From JAGNXB01 sp964471595 (lineage in GTDB: Bacteria > Bacteroidota > Bacteroidia > Chitinophagales > Saprospiraceae): 64,000 nt of DNA. Location of the stretch: positions 62,001-126,000 of the forward strand of contig CAYYGN010000001.1 of NCBI GenBank assembly GCA_964471595.1, given 5' to 3'. The notes under the pieces are model-generated. The model had not been told where the DNA came from and searched no databases. It saw nothing but the letters and a program-made list of their open reading frames with translations. The position numbers and the translations under genes were made by a program. Of this stretch, positions 15,845 through 23,461 are shown in pieces. How positions within the stretch are numbered: the stretch's first letter is position 1; each line of letters begins with the position of its first letter.

Positions 15845-16705
15845 ATGGACCGACCACTGGGGACCGATCGCATATCGGCATATTATGACCATAACACATG
15901 GTGGTTCCATAAGTTGGGCAAAGCTGGCAGGACAGGTAACATTCATGCTTGTTTGCGGGCACCGGGTGTCCAAAATACTGAACAAGCATCCGATTATGCC
16001 AACTTCAGAATCCTGGACGAGATACGGGAAAGCGGCTTGACGGGAGGTCATTTGCTGGATTTGGGTTGCGGCACGGGGGGCACGTTGGCCTATCTGGCCC
16101 GGCAACTTCAAGGAGATTTTCGCCTCACCGGGGTAACCGTCAGTCCCAAACAGGCGCGGATGGCCTCAACCCGAATCCAAAGTTGGGCATCGGTCCAACC
16201 GGTCCTCCTCCTCGACTTTCATTATCTTCCGCAGGAATGGACATCCCTTTATCATTTGGCCTGGGCCATTGAATCGTTTGTACACAGTCCGGACCCCGAG
16301 CGTTTTTTCTCGGAAAGCTACCGTGTTTTGCAGCCACGAGGCCGCCTCGTTCTACTGGATACCTTTCCCGCCATTTCCGAAGAACAACCCTTGAGCCCGA
16401 GCCTCCGTTGGCTGGAGGATTATATGGCGCATTGGCATGCCGGCCATCGTCTGAGCGTTGCCGACACCGAGAAAAAGGCCTCTGACGCCGGCTTCTCCCT
16501 TCTGCGCCAAGCGGATCTTACACCCTGGGTGGAAAAAGGAAGGCCGCGCGACAGATGGATTGCCTGGGTCAACCGCCTGGGTGGCTCTATTGTAAAACGG
16601 CATACTTACCTTCAATCCCTCAAGGGAGGGCATGCAGTACAACAGGGATTCCTGCAGGGCCAATTGACATATACCGCCATGGTTTTTCAAAAGCAAGGGA
16701 AGTGA
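15845..16705 (+). CDS. Class I SAM-dependent methyltransferase (pterin-like cluster)
   Basis: A 286-residue methyltransferase. The SAM-binding motif I is LLDLGCGTGGTLAYLA near residue 82, followed by an acidic-loop region and motif IV/V (HLAWAIESFVHSPDPERFF, RVLQPRGRLVLLDTF). The N-terminus, ISAYYDHNTWWFHKLGKAGR, resembles small-molecule methyltransferases of the sterol or tocopherol C-methyltransferase type, so a C- or O-methylation of a small metabolite is likely. The ATG used sits four bases after a -7-like element; the frame is open 26 codons upstream within ribA's antisense. The stop overlaps a GTG start for the next gene (GTGA), so the two are translationally coupled. The substrate is not known. 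Confidence 0.88.
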   Translation: MDRPLGTDRISAYYDHNTWWFHKLGKAGRTGNIHACLRAPGVQNTEQASDYANFRILDEIRESGLTGGHLLDLGCGTGGTLAYLARQLQGDFRLTGVTVSPKQARMASTRIQSWASVQPVLLLDFHYLPQEWTSLYHLAWAIESFVHSPDPERFFSESYRVLQPRGRLVLLDTFPAISEEQPLSPSLRWLEDYMAHWHAGHRLSVADTEKKASDAGFSLLRQADLTPWVEKGRPRDRWIAWVNRLGGSIVKRHTYLQSLKGGHAVQQGFLQGQLTYTAMVFQKQGK

Positions 16706-17442
16706 ACGGGCGAAAACTGTTCGGTTTTCTCCGCACCCTGGCCATCTATTACGGCAAACCCGGAAACATGGCGGCCATGCAACGATTTTACAGCCCGTTG
16801 GTCCGGGAAGGAGATCTGTGTTTTGACATCGGAGCTCATGTCGGCAACCGGACCGCTGTTTGGCGGCGATTGGGCGCCCGTGTGATTGCCGTTGAACCCC
16901 ACCCGGTCTGCCAGAAATATCTCCAACGCAGGTTTGGCAACGATCCGGCGGTAGTTCTTGTGGACGGAGCCATCGGACGCAGTCCGGGAACTTTTGAATT
17001 GCACATCAATGATTGGTCTCCGTCCATCAGTACCTTGAGAGGGAAAGATTGGCGGGATCGGATGAATCAACTATCCAGGTACGAAGAAACATGGTCCAGG
17101 GTGCGCATGGTGGAAGTCCGGACCCTGGAGTCCCTCATCCGGGAATTCGGCCTTCCGTCATTCTGCAAGATCGATGTGGAAGGTTTCGAATGGGAGATAT
17201 TGTCTGAAGTGCGAACACCCTTACCTGCTTTTTCTTTCGAATTCCTCAACCCGGGACTCGAACATGTGGAAGAAATCCTGGCCCGGACGGAATCCTGGGG
17301 CAACTACCTGTTTCAGTATTCTCTGCGAGAGCGGCACAGGTTTGAGCTTCGTGAATCCACCCACAAGGCCAACCTGATGCGCGCCTTGAAATCCCTAGGC
17401 CAGGAAGTGATTTCAGGTGACATCTATGCCTTTCGCCAATGA
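16702..17442 (+). CDS. FkbM family methyltransferase
   Basis: A 246-residue FkbM-type methyltransferase, a family that methylates hydroxyl groups on sugars and secondary metabolites. Visible motifs are LCFDIGAHVGNRTAVWRRLG (SAM site), VIAVEPHP, VVLVDGAIG, VRTLESLIREFG and CKIDVEGFEWEIL. The start is inferred as GTG overlapping the upstream methyltransferase stop by four bases; the in-frame ATG at 16555 would overlap the previous gene by 150 nt and gives a non-protein-like N-terminus. Its stop overlaps the next start as ATGA. Sitting in a tightly coupled operon, it probably acts on the same product as its neighbours. Confidence 0.88.
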   Translation: MNGRKLFGFLRTLAIYYGKPGNMAAMQRFYSPLVREGDLCFDIGAHVGNRTAVWRRLGARVIAVEPHPVCQKYLQRRFGNDPAVVLVDGAIGRSPGTFELHINDWSPSISTLRGKDWRDRMNQLSRYEETWSRVRMVEVRTLESLIREFGLPSFCKIDVEGFEWEILSEVRTPLPAFSFEFLNPGLEHVEEILARTESWGNYLFQYSLRERHRFELRESTHKANLMRALKSLGQEVISGDIYAFRQ

Positions 17443-18098
17443 GGGACAAGAAGAGATGGAAGTCGGTTTTGGCGGTACTGGGCCTGGTTGCTCCGGGTAT
17501 CGTCATGTTACCGGATGGCATCCTTGTCCTCACAGGTGTTATTGGCATTTATTTCTGCTTGCTTCTCATCGCCTACCGAACCGTTTGGTTGGCCTCCCTT
17601 TCGATATTCAGCGTGACAGCCATCACCCTGGGCAGGATCATTCTGCCGGTGGCGGCCGCATGGTGCATGACGGCTTGGTCCTCCTGGACTTTGGGGATCG
17701 TTTTCGGTATGGCAGCGGCGCTGGATGCAGCAGATGGCCATCTGGCCCGACGGTGGTCAAGCGCCTCCGACCTTGGTGCTTTTCTGGATGAGGAAGCAGA
17801 TGCGCTCTTCGTGCTTATGGCCGGATTGGTTCTTTGGCGAGGCGGCTGGATAGACTTCTGGATCGTCTTGCCAGGTTGGTTGAGGTATGCCGTCGTAGCA
17901 GTGGTTTCAGGCAGGGATGGTGTAGATGTCGCTGATAGGCCTCATCGGGTTTCAAGATGGATCGCCGGCGGAATTTTTACGCTCACGCCTTTCTTGTTCA
18001 TCATTCCGTCGGACATGCGGGCTCTTGGGGGTATGCTCATCCTCACAGCCCTTGTATATTCGTTGGGATCAGAACTCCATTCATATGTCAAATCTTAA
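17439..18098 (+). CDS. CDP-alcohol phosphatidyltransferase family protein
   Basis: A 219-residue membrane enzyme with about six hydrophobic helices. It carries the complete family signature: DAADGHLARR, eight residues to Gly, then FLDEEAD, matching D-x2-DG-x2-AR-x8-G-x3-D-x3-D exactly. Such enzymes move a phosphoalcohol group between CDP-diacylglycerol (or another CDP-alcohol) and an alcohol acceptor, forming a phosphodiester. It is not close to PgsA or PssA by eye. Placement in an operon with methyltransferases, opposite RibA, a PTPS-like protein and a glycosyltransferase suggests that it attaches a lipid or phospho-head group to that pathway's product; this is inference. It overlaps both the upstream (ATGA) and downstream genes. 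Confidence 0.9.
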   Translation: MRDKKRWKSVLAVLGLVAPGIVMLPDGILVLTGVIGIYFCLLLIAYRTVWLASLSIFSVTAITLGRIILPVAAAWCMTAWSSWTLGIVFGMAAALDAADGHLARRWSSASDLGAFLDEEADALFVLMAGLVLWRGGWIDFWIVLPGWLRYAVVAVVSGRDGVDVADRPHRVSRWIAGGIFTLTPFLFIIPSDMRALGGMLILTALVYSLGSELHSYVKS

Positions 18099-18423
18099 AA
18101 TTCTTTATACCACCTTCGGCAGCCTGGAAGAAGCCGAACGCGTAGTCCTTCCCTTGGTGGAAGGAGGATTGGCCGCTTGTGCCAATATGTTTCCGATGCA
18201 GAGTTTTTACCGCTATGGTGGACAGTTGCGCAGGGACAGCGAAGTGGCCGTTTGGTTGAAAACGACACCGGGGCGCTTGAAACAACTTCGGGAAGCGCTC
18301 AAAGCCACCCATCCTTATGAAGTGCCCTGTCTGCTTCACTGGAAAGTGAGTGCCAATTCCTCCTATCGCCAATGGGTGGCGGACATGTTAGGTCCGGAGC
18401 GTCAGGACATTACTTCTGCCTGA
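18085..18423 (+). CDS. cutA: Divalent-cation tolerance protein CutA
   Basis: A 112-residue CutA1 protein, a ferredoxin-like trimer found in all domains of life with a suggested role in divalent metal tolerance. Family motifs are ILYTTFGSLEEAERV, VEGGLAACANMFP, SFYRYGGQL, EVAVWLKT and HPYEVPCLLHW followed by SYRQWVADML. The ATG chosen gives MSNLKILYTTF and overlaps the previous gene by 14 nt; upstream in-frame sequence is out-of-frame reading of that gene. CutA may be only a passenger of the operon. Its 3' end overlaps that of the convergent prfB. Confidence 0.95.
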   Translation: MSNLKILYTTFGSLEEAERVVLPLVEGGLAACANMFPMQSFYRYGGQLRRDSEVAVWLKTTPGRLKQLREALKATHPYEVPCLLHWKVSANSSYRQWVADMLGPERQDITSA

Positions 18424-19497
18424 CGGCGGGACAACAACCAAGCCTTCAGAAATCCATCCAGATCCCCGTTCAGCACAGCATCCGTATTGTTGTTGGTGAA
18501 TCCCGTCCGATGGTCTTTGACCCGACGGTCATCCAGGACATAAGATCTGATCTGGGAGCCCCATTCATTTTTCATTTTGCCGGCTTCTACCTTTTCCCTT
18601 TCCGCCATACGGCGTTCCAGTTCCTGTTCGTAAAGCCTGGATTTCAGCATGATCAAGGCCTTCTCTCTGTTCATGTGTTGGGAACGCTCCTGTTGGCATT
18701 CGACCACAATCCCGGAGGGCAGGTGGCGAACTCTCACCGCCGATTCGGTTTTGTTGACGTGCTGACCGCCTGCTCCACTGGCCCGGAAGGTGTCCCACTC
18801 CAGGTCGGCGGGATTGACTTCCACTTCTATGGAATCGTCAATGAGAGGATGGACAAAAACGGAGGAAAAGGAGGTCATCCGCTTGCCCTGGGCATTGAAC
18901 GGACTGACGCGTACCAGGCGATGAACCCCGTTCTCTCCTTTCAGCATCCCGTAACAATAATCCCCTTTGATTTCGAGTTCAGCCGATTTAATGCCGGCGA
19001 CATCTCCGTCCTGGCGATTGAGTTCCGTGACTTTGAATCCGCTCTTTTCCGCCCACATGGTATACATCCGCAGCAACATGGATGACCAATCGCAACTCTC
19101 CGTGCCTCCGGCACCTGCATTGATCTCCAGGATACATCCGAGGGCATCTTCGGGCTTGTCCATGGCCAGCCGAAACTCGACCTCCTCCATCTGCTGGATT
19201 GCCTGTTGGTAAGAGAGATCGACCTCTTCTTCGGAAGCCTCTCCCTGACGGGCAAAATCCTGCAGGACCTCGGTATCTTCCACAAAGCGGGCAATGGATT
19301 GATAATCCTCCACCCATTTCTTGTGGCCTTTTATTTCTCTCAGTGTGGCCTCGGCTTTCTCCGGATCATTCCAGAAATCAGGATCGAGGGTCAGCTGTTC
19401 CTTGTCTTCGATGATGAGGGTACGTCGATCGACGTCAAAGATACCTCCTTATCGCGTCCAGCCGGTCTTTGAGCGTTTGCAGTTGCTCTTGGGTCAT
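18402..19497 (-). CDS. prfB: Peptide chain release factor 2, programmed +1 frameshift
   Basis: RF2 releases nascent peptides at UGA and UAA. The main frame alone gives about 303 residues and lacks the usual N-terminus. That N-terminus lies in another frame, starting at the ATG 19497-19495 (MTQEQLQTLKDRLDAIRRYL). Ribosomes must shift +1 at CTT TGA C (19440-19434) to continue as DVDRRTLIIEDKEQL, giving a normal protein of about 364 residues. The anticodon-mimic SPF (RVSPFNAQGKR) and the catalytic GGQ (ASGAGGQHVN) are present. The coding span therefore contains one skipped base and should not be flagged as a pseudogene. The gene converges on cutA with a 22-nt overlap. Confidence 0.97.
19434..19449 (-). 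promoter_or_regulatory. prfB programmed frameshift signal
   Basis: Read leftward, AGGAGG, TAT, CTT, TGA, C is the classical RF2 autoregulation site: an internal Shine-Dalgarno three bases before the slippery CTT and an in-frame UGA followed by C. When RF2 is scarce, UGA is decoded slowly and the ribosome slips +1. The internal AGGAGG is notable in a phylum that mostly does not use Shine-Dalgarno for initiation. Confidence 0.95.
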
Positions 19498-19591
19498 GAA
19501 TTCGGTTTTTTATGCTGTCAACAAATCGCGCACTGCCTGGGTGACCCTTGCCTCCGGTGTCTGGCCGGAAGAAGGAATCATTGAGGACAGG

Positions 19592-20446
19592 TCAGCGAAT
19601 GTCAAGCACTTCCACATAAAAGGCCAGATCGGCATTGGCGGGGATGTTGGGGGGACTTCCCATCTCGCCGTATCCCAAAGCGGCAGGAATGAAGAAGGTG
19701 GCCTTGCTCCCTTTACGAAGCATGCTCAGCCCCATGTCCCATCCCTGAATGACTCTTCCCTGGCCAACCGGAAACTCGAAGGGCTCGCCACGGCTGTAGG
19801 AATTGTCGAAGGTGGTCCCGTCCATAAGCTTCCCGAAATAATGCACGCGGATATTGGCGCCATTGGCCGGCAAATCGCCGGTCCCCTCTTCATGGATGAT
19901 GTATTTCAGGCCCATATCCGCCGTTTTTATTTCGGCATCAAGCTTGCCGGCTGCATAATCCAGCAAGCGCTGTGTCAGTTCAGCATCCACGGCCTTCTCC
20001 AAGAGGGCAGTAGCTTCCTTTTCCTTCATGACCTCTTCTTTGGTCATTTCAATCCGGCGGAAGGCAATATCGAAAATGATGGTATCCGTCGCCGTGAATC
20101 CGGGAATGGCGGCTGACTTTTCTCCGGTGATATAAACACTGGCCGAATCCCCTTCGGACATGAGGAACAGGATTTCATATTCCGCCATGGCAGGTTCCGA
20201 AACGGCTCCTGCTTCGGGCAGTACCACCGTCATTTCACTGTGCGGGGCCAGGATTGAATCCTTGCCCAAACGCACCACACGGGAATAGCTGATCTTGTCC
20301 CCGATGACGGGAGCCGTGCCGTCATTGTCGACGTGCATCACATACGGAAATCCGGACGACGTATTGCCGTCAAATTTTAATTCGCCGGACTTACAGGCGG
20401 CCAAGGTGATCAGGAGCGCCGAAACGAAGGCAATGGAACGGATCAT
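19592..20446 (-). CDS. FKBP-type peptidyl-prolyl isomerase lipoprotein
   Basis: A 284-residue exported protein. The signal peptide ends at the lipobox-like LAAC, which predicts a lipoprotein. The first half is a divergent region that still resembles an FKBP-like insert, followed by a helical linker (MTKEEVMKEKEATALLEKAV). The C-terminal 95 residues are a standard FKBP domain: VHYFGKLMDGTTFDNSYSRG, FPVGQGRVIQGWDMGLSML, ATFFIPAALGYGEMG and PANADLAFYVEVLDI. It probably assists folding of envelope proteins. The ATG used starts MIRSIAFVSALLITL; 57 upstream in-frame codons are not protein-like. A CATCTTTG sequence about 35 nt upstream may be the -7 box. Confidence 0.93.
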   Translation of the reverse strand: MIRSIAFVSALLITLAACKSGELKFDGNTSSGFPYVMHVDNDGTAPVIGDKISYSRVVRLGKDSILAPHSEMTVVLPEAGAVSEPAMAEYEILFLMSEGDSASVYITGEKSAAIPGFTATDTIIFDIAFRRIEMTKEEVMKEKEATALLEKAVDAELTQRLLDYAAGKLDAEIKTADMGLKYIIHEEGTGDLPANGANIRVHYFGKLMDGTTFDNSYSRGEPFEFPVGQGRVIQGWDMGLSMLRKGSKATFFIPAALGYGEMGSPPNIPANADLAFYVEVLDIR

Positions 20447-20583
20447 GACTGGGGTTGGGGGGTTGGTGTGATTGTAAATTGGCCGCAAAGATGATGCAAT
20501 TCTCCGATACCTTGTACATATACCGGAGAAATATCCGAGGATACCGATCGGAGACATTCCTTTCGTGGTCCGTTTGAACCTCC

Positions 20584-20598
20584 CGATTTCAAAAATCG
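20584..20598 (+). promoter_or_regulatory. Dyad directly before the TTG start of the SWIM gene
   Basis: CGATTT, CAA, AAATCG form a perfect six-base dyad ending at the base before the TTG. It could be a small RNA hairpin affecting initiation or a protein-binding site. It may also be chance. Confidence 0.25.
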
Positions 20599-22317
20599 TT
20601 GTATCAGGTTGACACAATCCCTTCCTTTTTGGCCGCTCGTCCTGTCATACATCTCGCCCAACTCGAACAGCAACTCCCTTCCGGCGCCTACCGCTTTGGG
20701 GAGCGGCATATTGCTGAAGGCCGGATGGAGTCCTGGAAAGAGGTCGACCGCAATCTGTGGCATGCCCGTGTCAGAGGGGATGAGGTGTACGAAGTGGAGG
20801 TGCTTTTGCAGGGCAACCGGTTGAAGGCCTCGACATGTGACTGTTCGGCGGGACGGAGGAAGAAAATGTGTAGCCATGTAGCTGCACTGCTCATCCTTCT
20901 CCACAGGCACCGGGAACAACAAAAAGCCAACCGGCAGGATCGCGTCCGCAAGCCACCCCGCATTACCACCGCCAAACTGGTGGACCTTTTGAACCAGGAG
21001 GACCTGTCCGTTTTCACCCGTGAATGGGCAAGGAAACATCCTGAATTTGACCTGGCCCTCAAAGCCCGTTTTTTCCACCGGGATTCAAGCGCGGCGCCTG
21101 CCGATCATCTCCGGGCCATCCTGGAACCCTACACGGACCACGAAGGCGGTCTGGATATGGAGGGAAGCCAGGCACGCCATCTGGTGCTGGTCCTGGAACA
21201 AGTGACCCGCCAAATAGCCGTCCTGAATACGGATGAGCGATATGAAGAAGCCTACTCATTGGCTTTGACTCTGGCCAGAATATTGAGAAACTCTCGAACT
21301 GTCCGTCACCGGCCGGTTTTGCTGCGCCAATTACTGGACAGCAGTTTGGCATGGCCAGACCAACTACCCCTGGATCCAACCCACGAACGCCTCGACTTTC
21401 TGTTGGGCATGCTCGAAATCACTTTGCCCTTTCCTCCTGAAGAAGGTTGGTTTCGCGTTCTGGTCGCTCTCCAGTCATATGCCGGATTTGAAGAGGCCCG
21501 GCAAAAGATCAAGGAAATGGCCGAACGTCTCCTTCCTTTACGGGAAATTCAATCTGACCAGACGGAGGCCTTACTGCTGGTCTATTACCAAAATCTGGCC
21601 CCCGGCGAAAGAGATACCCTTTGGATGCAGGATTTGCCCGTCCAAAGGCTCCCTCCTGCCACCTATCTCCATCTGGGCAAGGCCCTTCTTGACGATGCCG
21701 ACTTTGAGGGAGCCGTTGTCCTGGTTGGTGAAGGCCTGAAACTCTACCCCCTCCATACCGGATTGCTGCGCCTCATGAAAGACATCCGGTGGGAAATGCG
21801 CGATGGTCCCGCCTGCCTGGCCATTGCCAGGACACTCATCCTCAGCGAAATGCAAACCGCTGATGTGGAGGAGGCTTTAGGCTGTCTGAGCCCCGAAGAA
21901 CGGCCGGAATTCATAGGTAAAATGGTGGCCGAATTACTGGAAATGCCGTTTTCGGCCAAAAGAAATGAGTTGGTGGGCCATTTGATGGTGTTGAATCTCG
22001 ATTGGGACGGCCTTTGCCAATGGGTGAAACAGATCCAGTCCCCCAAACTTTGGCATCACTTTGCCTCCACCCTGGCGGACCAGTCACCTTCGCATCTCTT
22101 CCTTTACACACAAGGATTTCTGGAAAGGTACCTGGAACATCACTTCGGGCCGGTGGCTGCCATTACGACCAAAGGCATACTTGCCTTCCTTTCCTCGCAT
22201 GCGAAAGGGGAACAGCTTCGACACATGGAGGACTACCTGGGCCGGAATTTTTCCGACCGCCCCTATCTTTTGGCGGAATTACCCTCTTTGCCAACCCGTT
22301 TCCTGCATGAAAATTGA
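20599..22317 (+). CDS. SWIM zinc-finger protein with helical repeats
   Basis: A 572-residue protein. A SWIM zinc finger lies near residues 78-95 (CDCSAGRRKKMCSH, CxC...CxH), preceded by an N-terminal segment (YEVEVLLQGNRLKAST) typical of bacterial SWIM proteins. The remainder is predicted all-helical with repeat-like helix pairs (for example LLLVYYQNLAPGERD, YLHLGKALLDDADFEGAVVL), suggesting a protein-interaction scaffold. SWIM domains bind nucleic acids or proteins; many bacterial members sit beside Swi/Snf ATPases, but none is here. No ATG is available before residue 43, so the start is probably TTG, immediately after a 15-nt dyad at 20584-20598. The 3' end overlaps rlmH by 11 nt. Confidence 0.8.
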   Translation: MYQVDTIPSFLAARPVIHLAQLEQQLPSGAYRFGERHIAEGRMESWKEVDRNLWHARVRGDEVYEVEVLLQGNRLKASTCDCSAGRRKKMCSHVAALLILLHRHREQQKANRQDRVRKPPRITTAKLVDLLNQEDLSVFTREWARKHPEFDLALKARFFHRDSSAAPADHLRAILEPYTDHEGGLDMEGSQARHLVLVLEQVTRQIAVLNTDERYEEAYSLALTLARILRNSRTVRHRPVLLRQLLDSSLAWPDQLPLDPTHERLDFLLGMLEITLPFPPEEGWFRVLVALQSYAGFEEARQKIKEMAERLLPLREIQSDQTEALLLVYYQNLAPGERDTLWMQDLPVQRLPPATYLHLGKALLDDADFEGAVVLVGEGLKLYPLHTGLLRLMKDIRWEMRDGPACLAIARTLILSEMQTADVEEALGCLSPEERPEFIGKMVAELLEMPFSAKRNELVGHLMVLNLDWDGLCQWVKQIQSPKLWHHFASTLADQSPSHLFLYTQGFLERYLEHHFGPVAAITTKGILAFLSSHAKGEQLRHMEDYLGRNFSDRPYLLAELPSLPTRFLHEN

Positions 22318-22765
22318 ATGTTGGTTTGTGGGCAAGACCAAGGACCCCGGCGTTTCACGAGGTCTTGAGGAATATACCCGTAGGCTCAGGACCCTCATGC
22401 CCGTGCATATCAGGGAGTTGAAGGACGCCGGGACCGGGGAGGATGCGCCTCAAAAGGAAGGTCGTGAAATATTGCGCGCCCTTCAGCCGGCTGATATTCT
22501 CATTTTGCTGGATGAAAAAGGCGACCAAATGAATTCGAGGGATTTTGCGGATCAGATCGAGAAATGGCAGCACAAATCCGGCAGCAAAATCATTTTCCTG
22601 GTTGGCGGCGCATATGGCTTCAGTCAGGATGTCTATCAACGAGCCCAATCCCTGCTTTCTTTGTCCGCCATGACCTTCAGCCATCAATTGGTACGCCTGG
22701 TTTTCCTGGAACAACTCTACCGGGCAGCGACCATCCTGCACCGTCATCCTTACCATCACGATTGA
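22307..22765 (+). CDS. rlmH: 23S rRNA (pseudouridine1915-N3)-methyltransferase RlmH
   Basis: A 152-residue SPOUT methyltransferase that methylates pseudouridine 1915 in helix 69 of 23S rRNA on the assembled ribosome. Family features are the N-terminal IECWFVGKTKDPGV, the strand ADILILLDEKGDQMNSRDFA, the knot loop IIFLVGGAYGFSQDVYQRA and the C-terminal LSAMTFSHQLVRLVFLEQLY ending in HPYHHD. The ATG overlaps the end of the SWIM gene by 11 nt, so the two are likely co-transcribed. Confidence 0.97.
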   Translation: MKIECWFVGKTKDPGVSRGLEEYTRRLRTLMPVHIRELKDAGTGEDAPQKEGREILRALQPADILILLDEKGDQMNSRDFADQIEKWQHKSGSKIIFLVGGAYGFSQDVYQRAQSLLSLSAMTFSHQLVRLVFLEQLYRAATILHRHPYHHD

Positions 22766-22783
22766 CCCCTTAAGCGCACCTTC

Positions 22784-23404
22784 ATGTCCCTTACCCTTCT
22801 GATCATCCTCCTCAATTTGCTGGTCACCTGGACTGCTTTTCAACGGCAGGATCTCTTCCTGAGGTGGTCCCACAGGCCATGGGATGTCCTCCATCAACAT
22901 CAGTACGAACGCTGGGTCAGTTCGGGATTCGTCCATGCCGACTGGCTTCATTTCGCGATCAACATGTTTGTTCTTTGGCAATTCGGCACGATGGTGGAAA
23001 CCACTTTTGCCCTGTTGGCGGACCCGGTTACCGGCCGTATCCGGTTTGCCACCCTTTACCTGTTGGTCCTCATAGCTTCTTCCGTACCCACCTTCCTCAA
23101 ACACAAAAACAACCCCTACTATGCCAGTGTAGGTGCCTCAGGTGCCGTTTCCGGGATCCTCTTTGCGTATGTCCTTTTTCACCCCATGCGTCCCATCTAT
23201 TTGTACGGGGTAATCCCGATTCAAGGCATTGTGGCCGGTGTCGCATATCTGGTCTATTCTTCCTGGGCTTCTCGCCAGGGAAGTGACCGGATCAACCACG
23301 ACGCCCATTTTTATGGGGCCGTTGCCGGGTTGTTGGGTACCTTGTTGTTCTACCCTGAATCGTTAAGGACATTCCTGCATGAGTTGCAAGGGGTCTTTTT
23401 TTGA
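22784..23404 (+). CDS. Rhomboid family intramembrane serine protease
   Basis: A 206-residue membrane protein with six hydrophobic segments. The catalytic serine lies in SVGASGAVSGILFAYV and the partner histidine in NHDAHFYGAVAGLLG; HADWLHFAINMFVLWQFG is the rhomboid N-terminal signature. Rhomboids cut membrane-anchored substrates inside the bilayer. No substrate can be suggested. It begins 18 nt after rlmH. The next gene has its own -7 element, and the short T-rich tail of this gene (around 23396-23402) supplies the possible -33 of that promoter. Confidence 0.93.
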   Translation: MSLTLLIILLNLLVTWTAFQRQDLFLRWSHRPWDVLHQHQYERWVSSGFVHADWLHFAINMFVLWQFGTMVETTFALLADPVTGRIRFATLYLLVLIASSVPTFLKHKNNPYYASVGASGAVSGILFAYVLFHPMRPIYLYGVIPIQGIVAGVAYLVYSSWASRQGSDRINHDAHFYGAVAGLLGTLLFYPESLRTFLHELQGVFF

Positions 23405-23427
23405 CCTCACTCTAAGGCATGGGGTGT

Positions 23428-23435
23428 TATCTTTG
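23428..23435 (+). promoter_or_regulatory. -7 element TATCTTTG for lpdA
   Basis: An exact TAnnTTTG match. TTTG at 23400-23403 lies 24 nt upstream, a slightly long spacer. The lpdA ATG is 26 nt downstream. Confidence 0.6.
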
Positions 23436-23461
23436 CCGTCCAAACGCAATCATCCATCCAT

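Noticed and set aside
18402..19497. prfB as a frameshifted pseudogene
   Set aside because: The shift lies exactly at CTT TGA C behind an AGGAGG, the classical programmed site, and both parts are well conserved.
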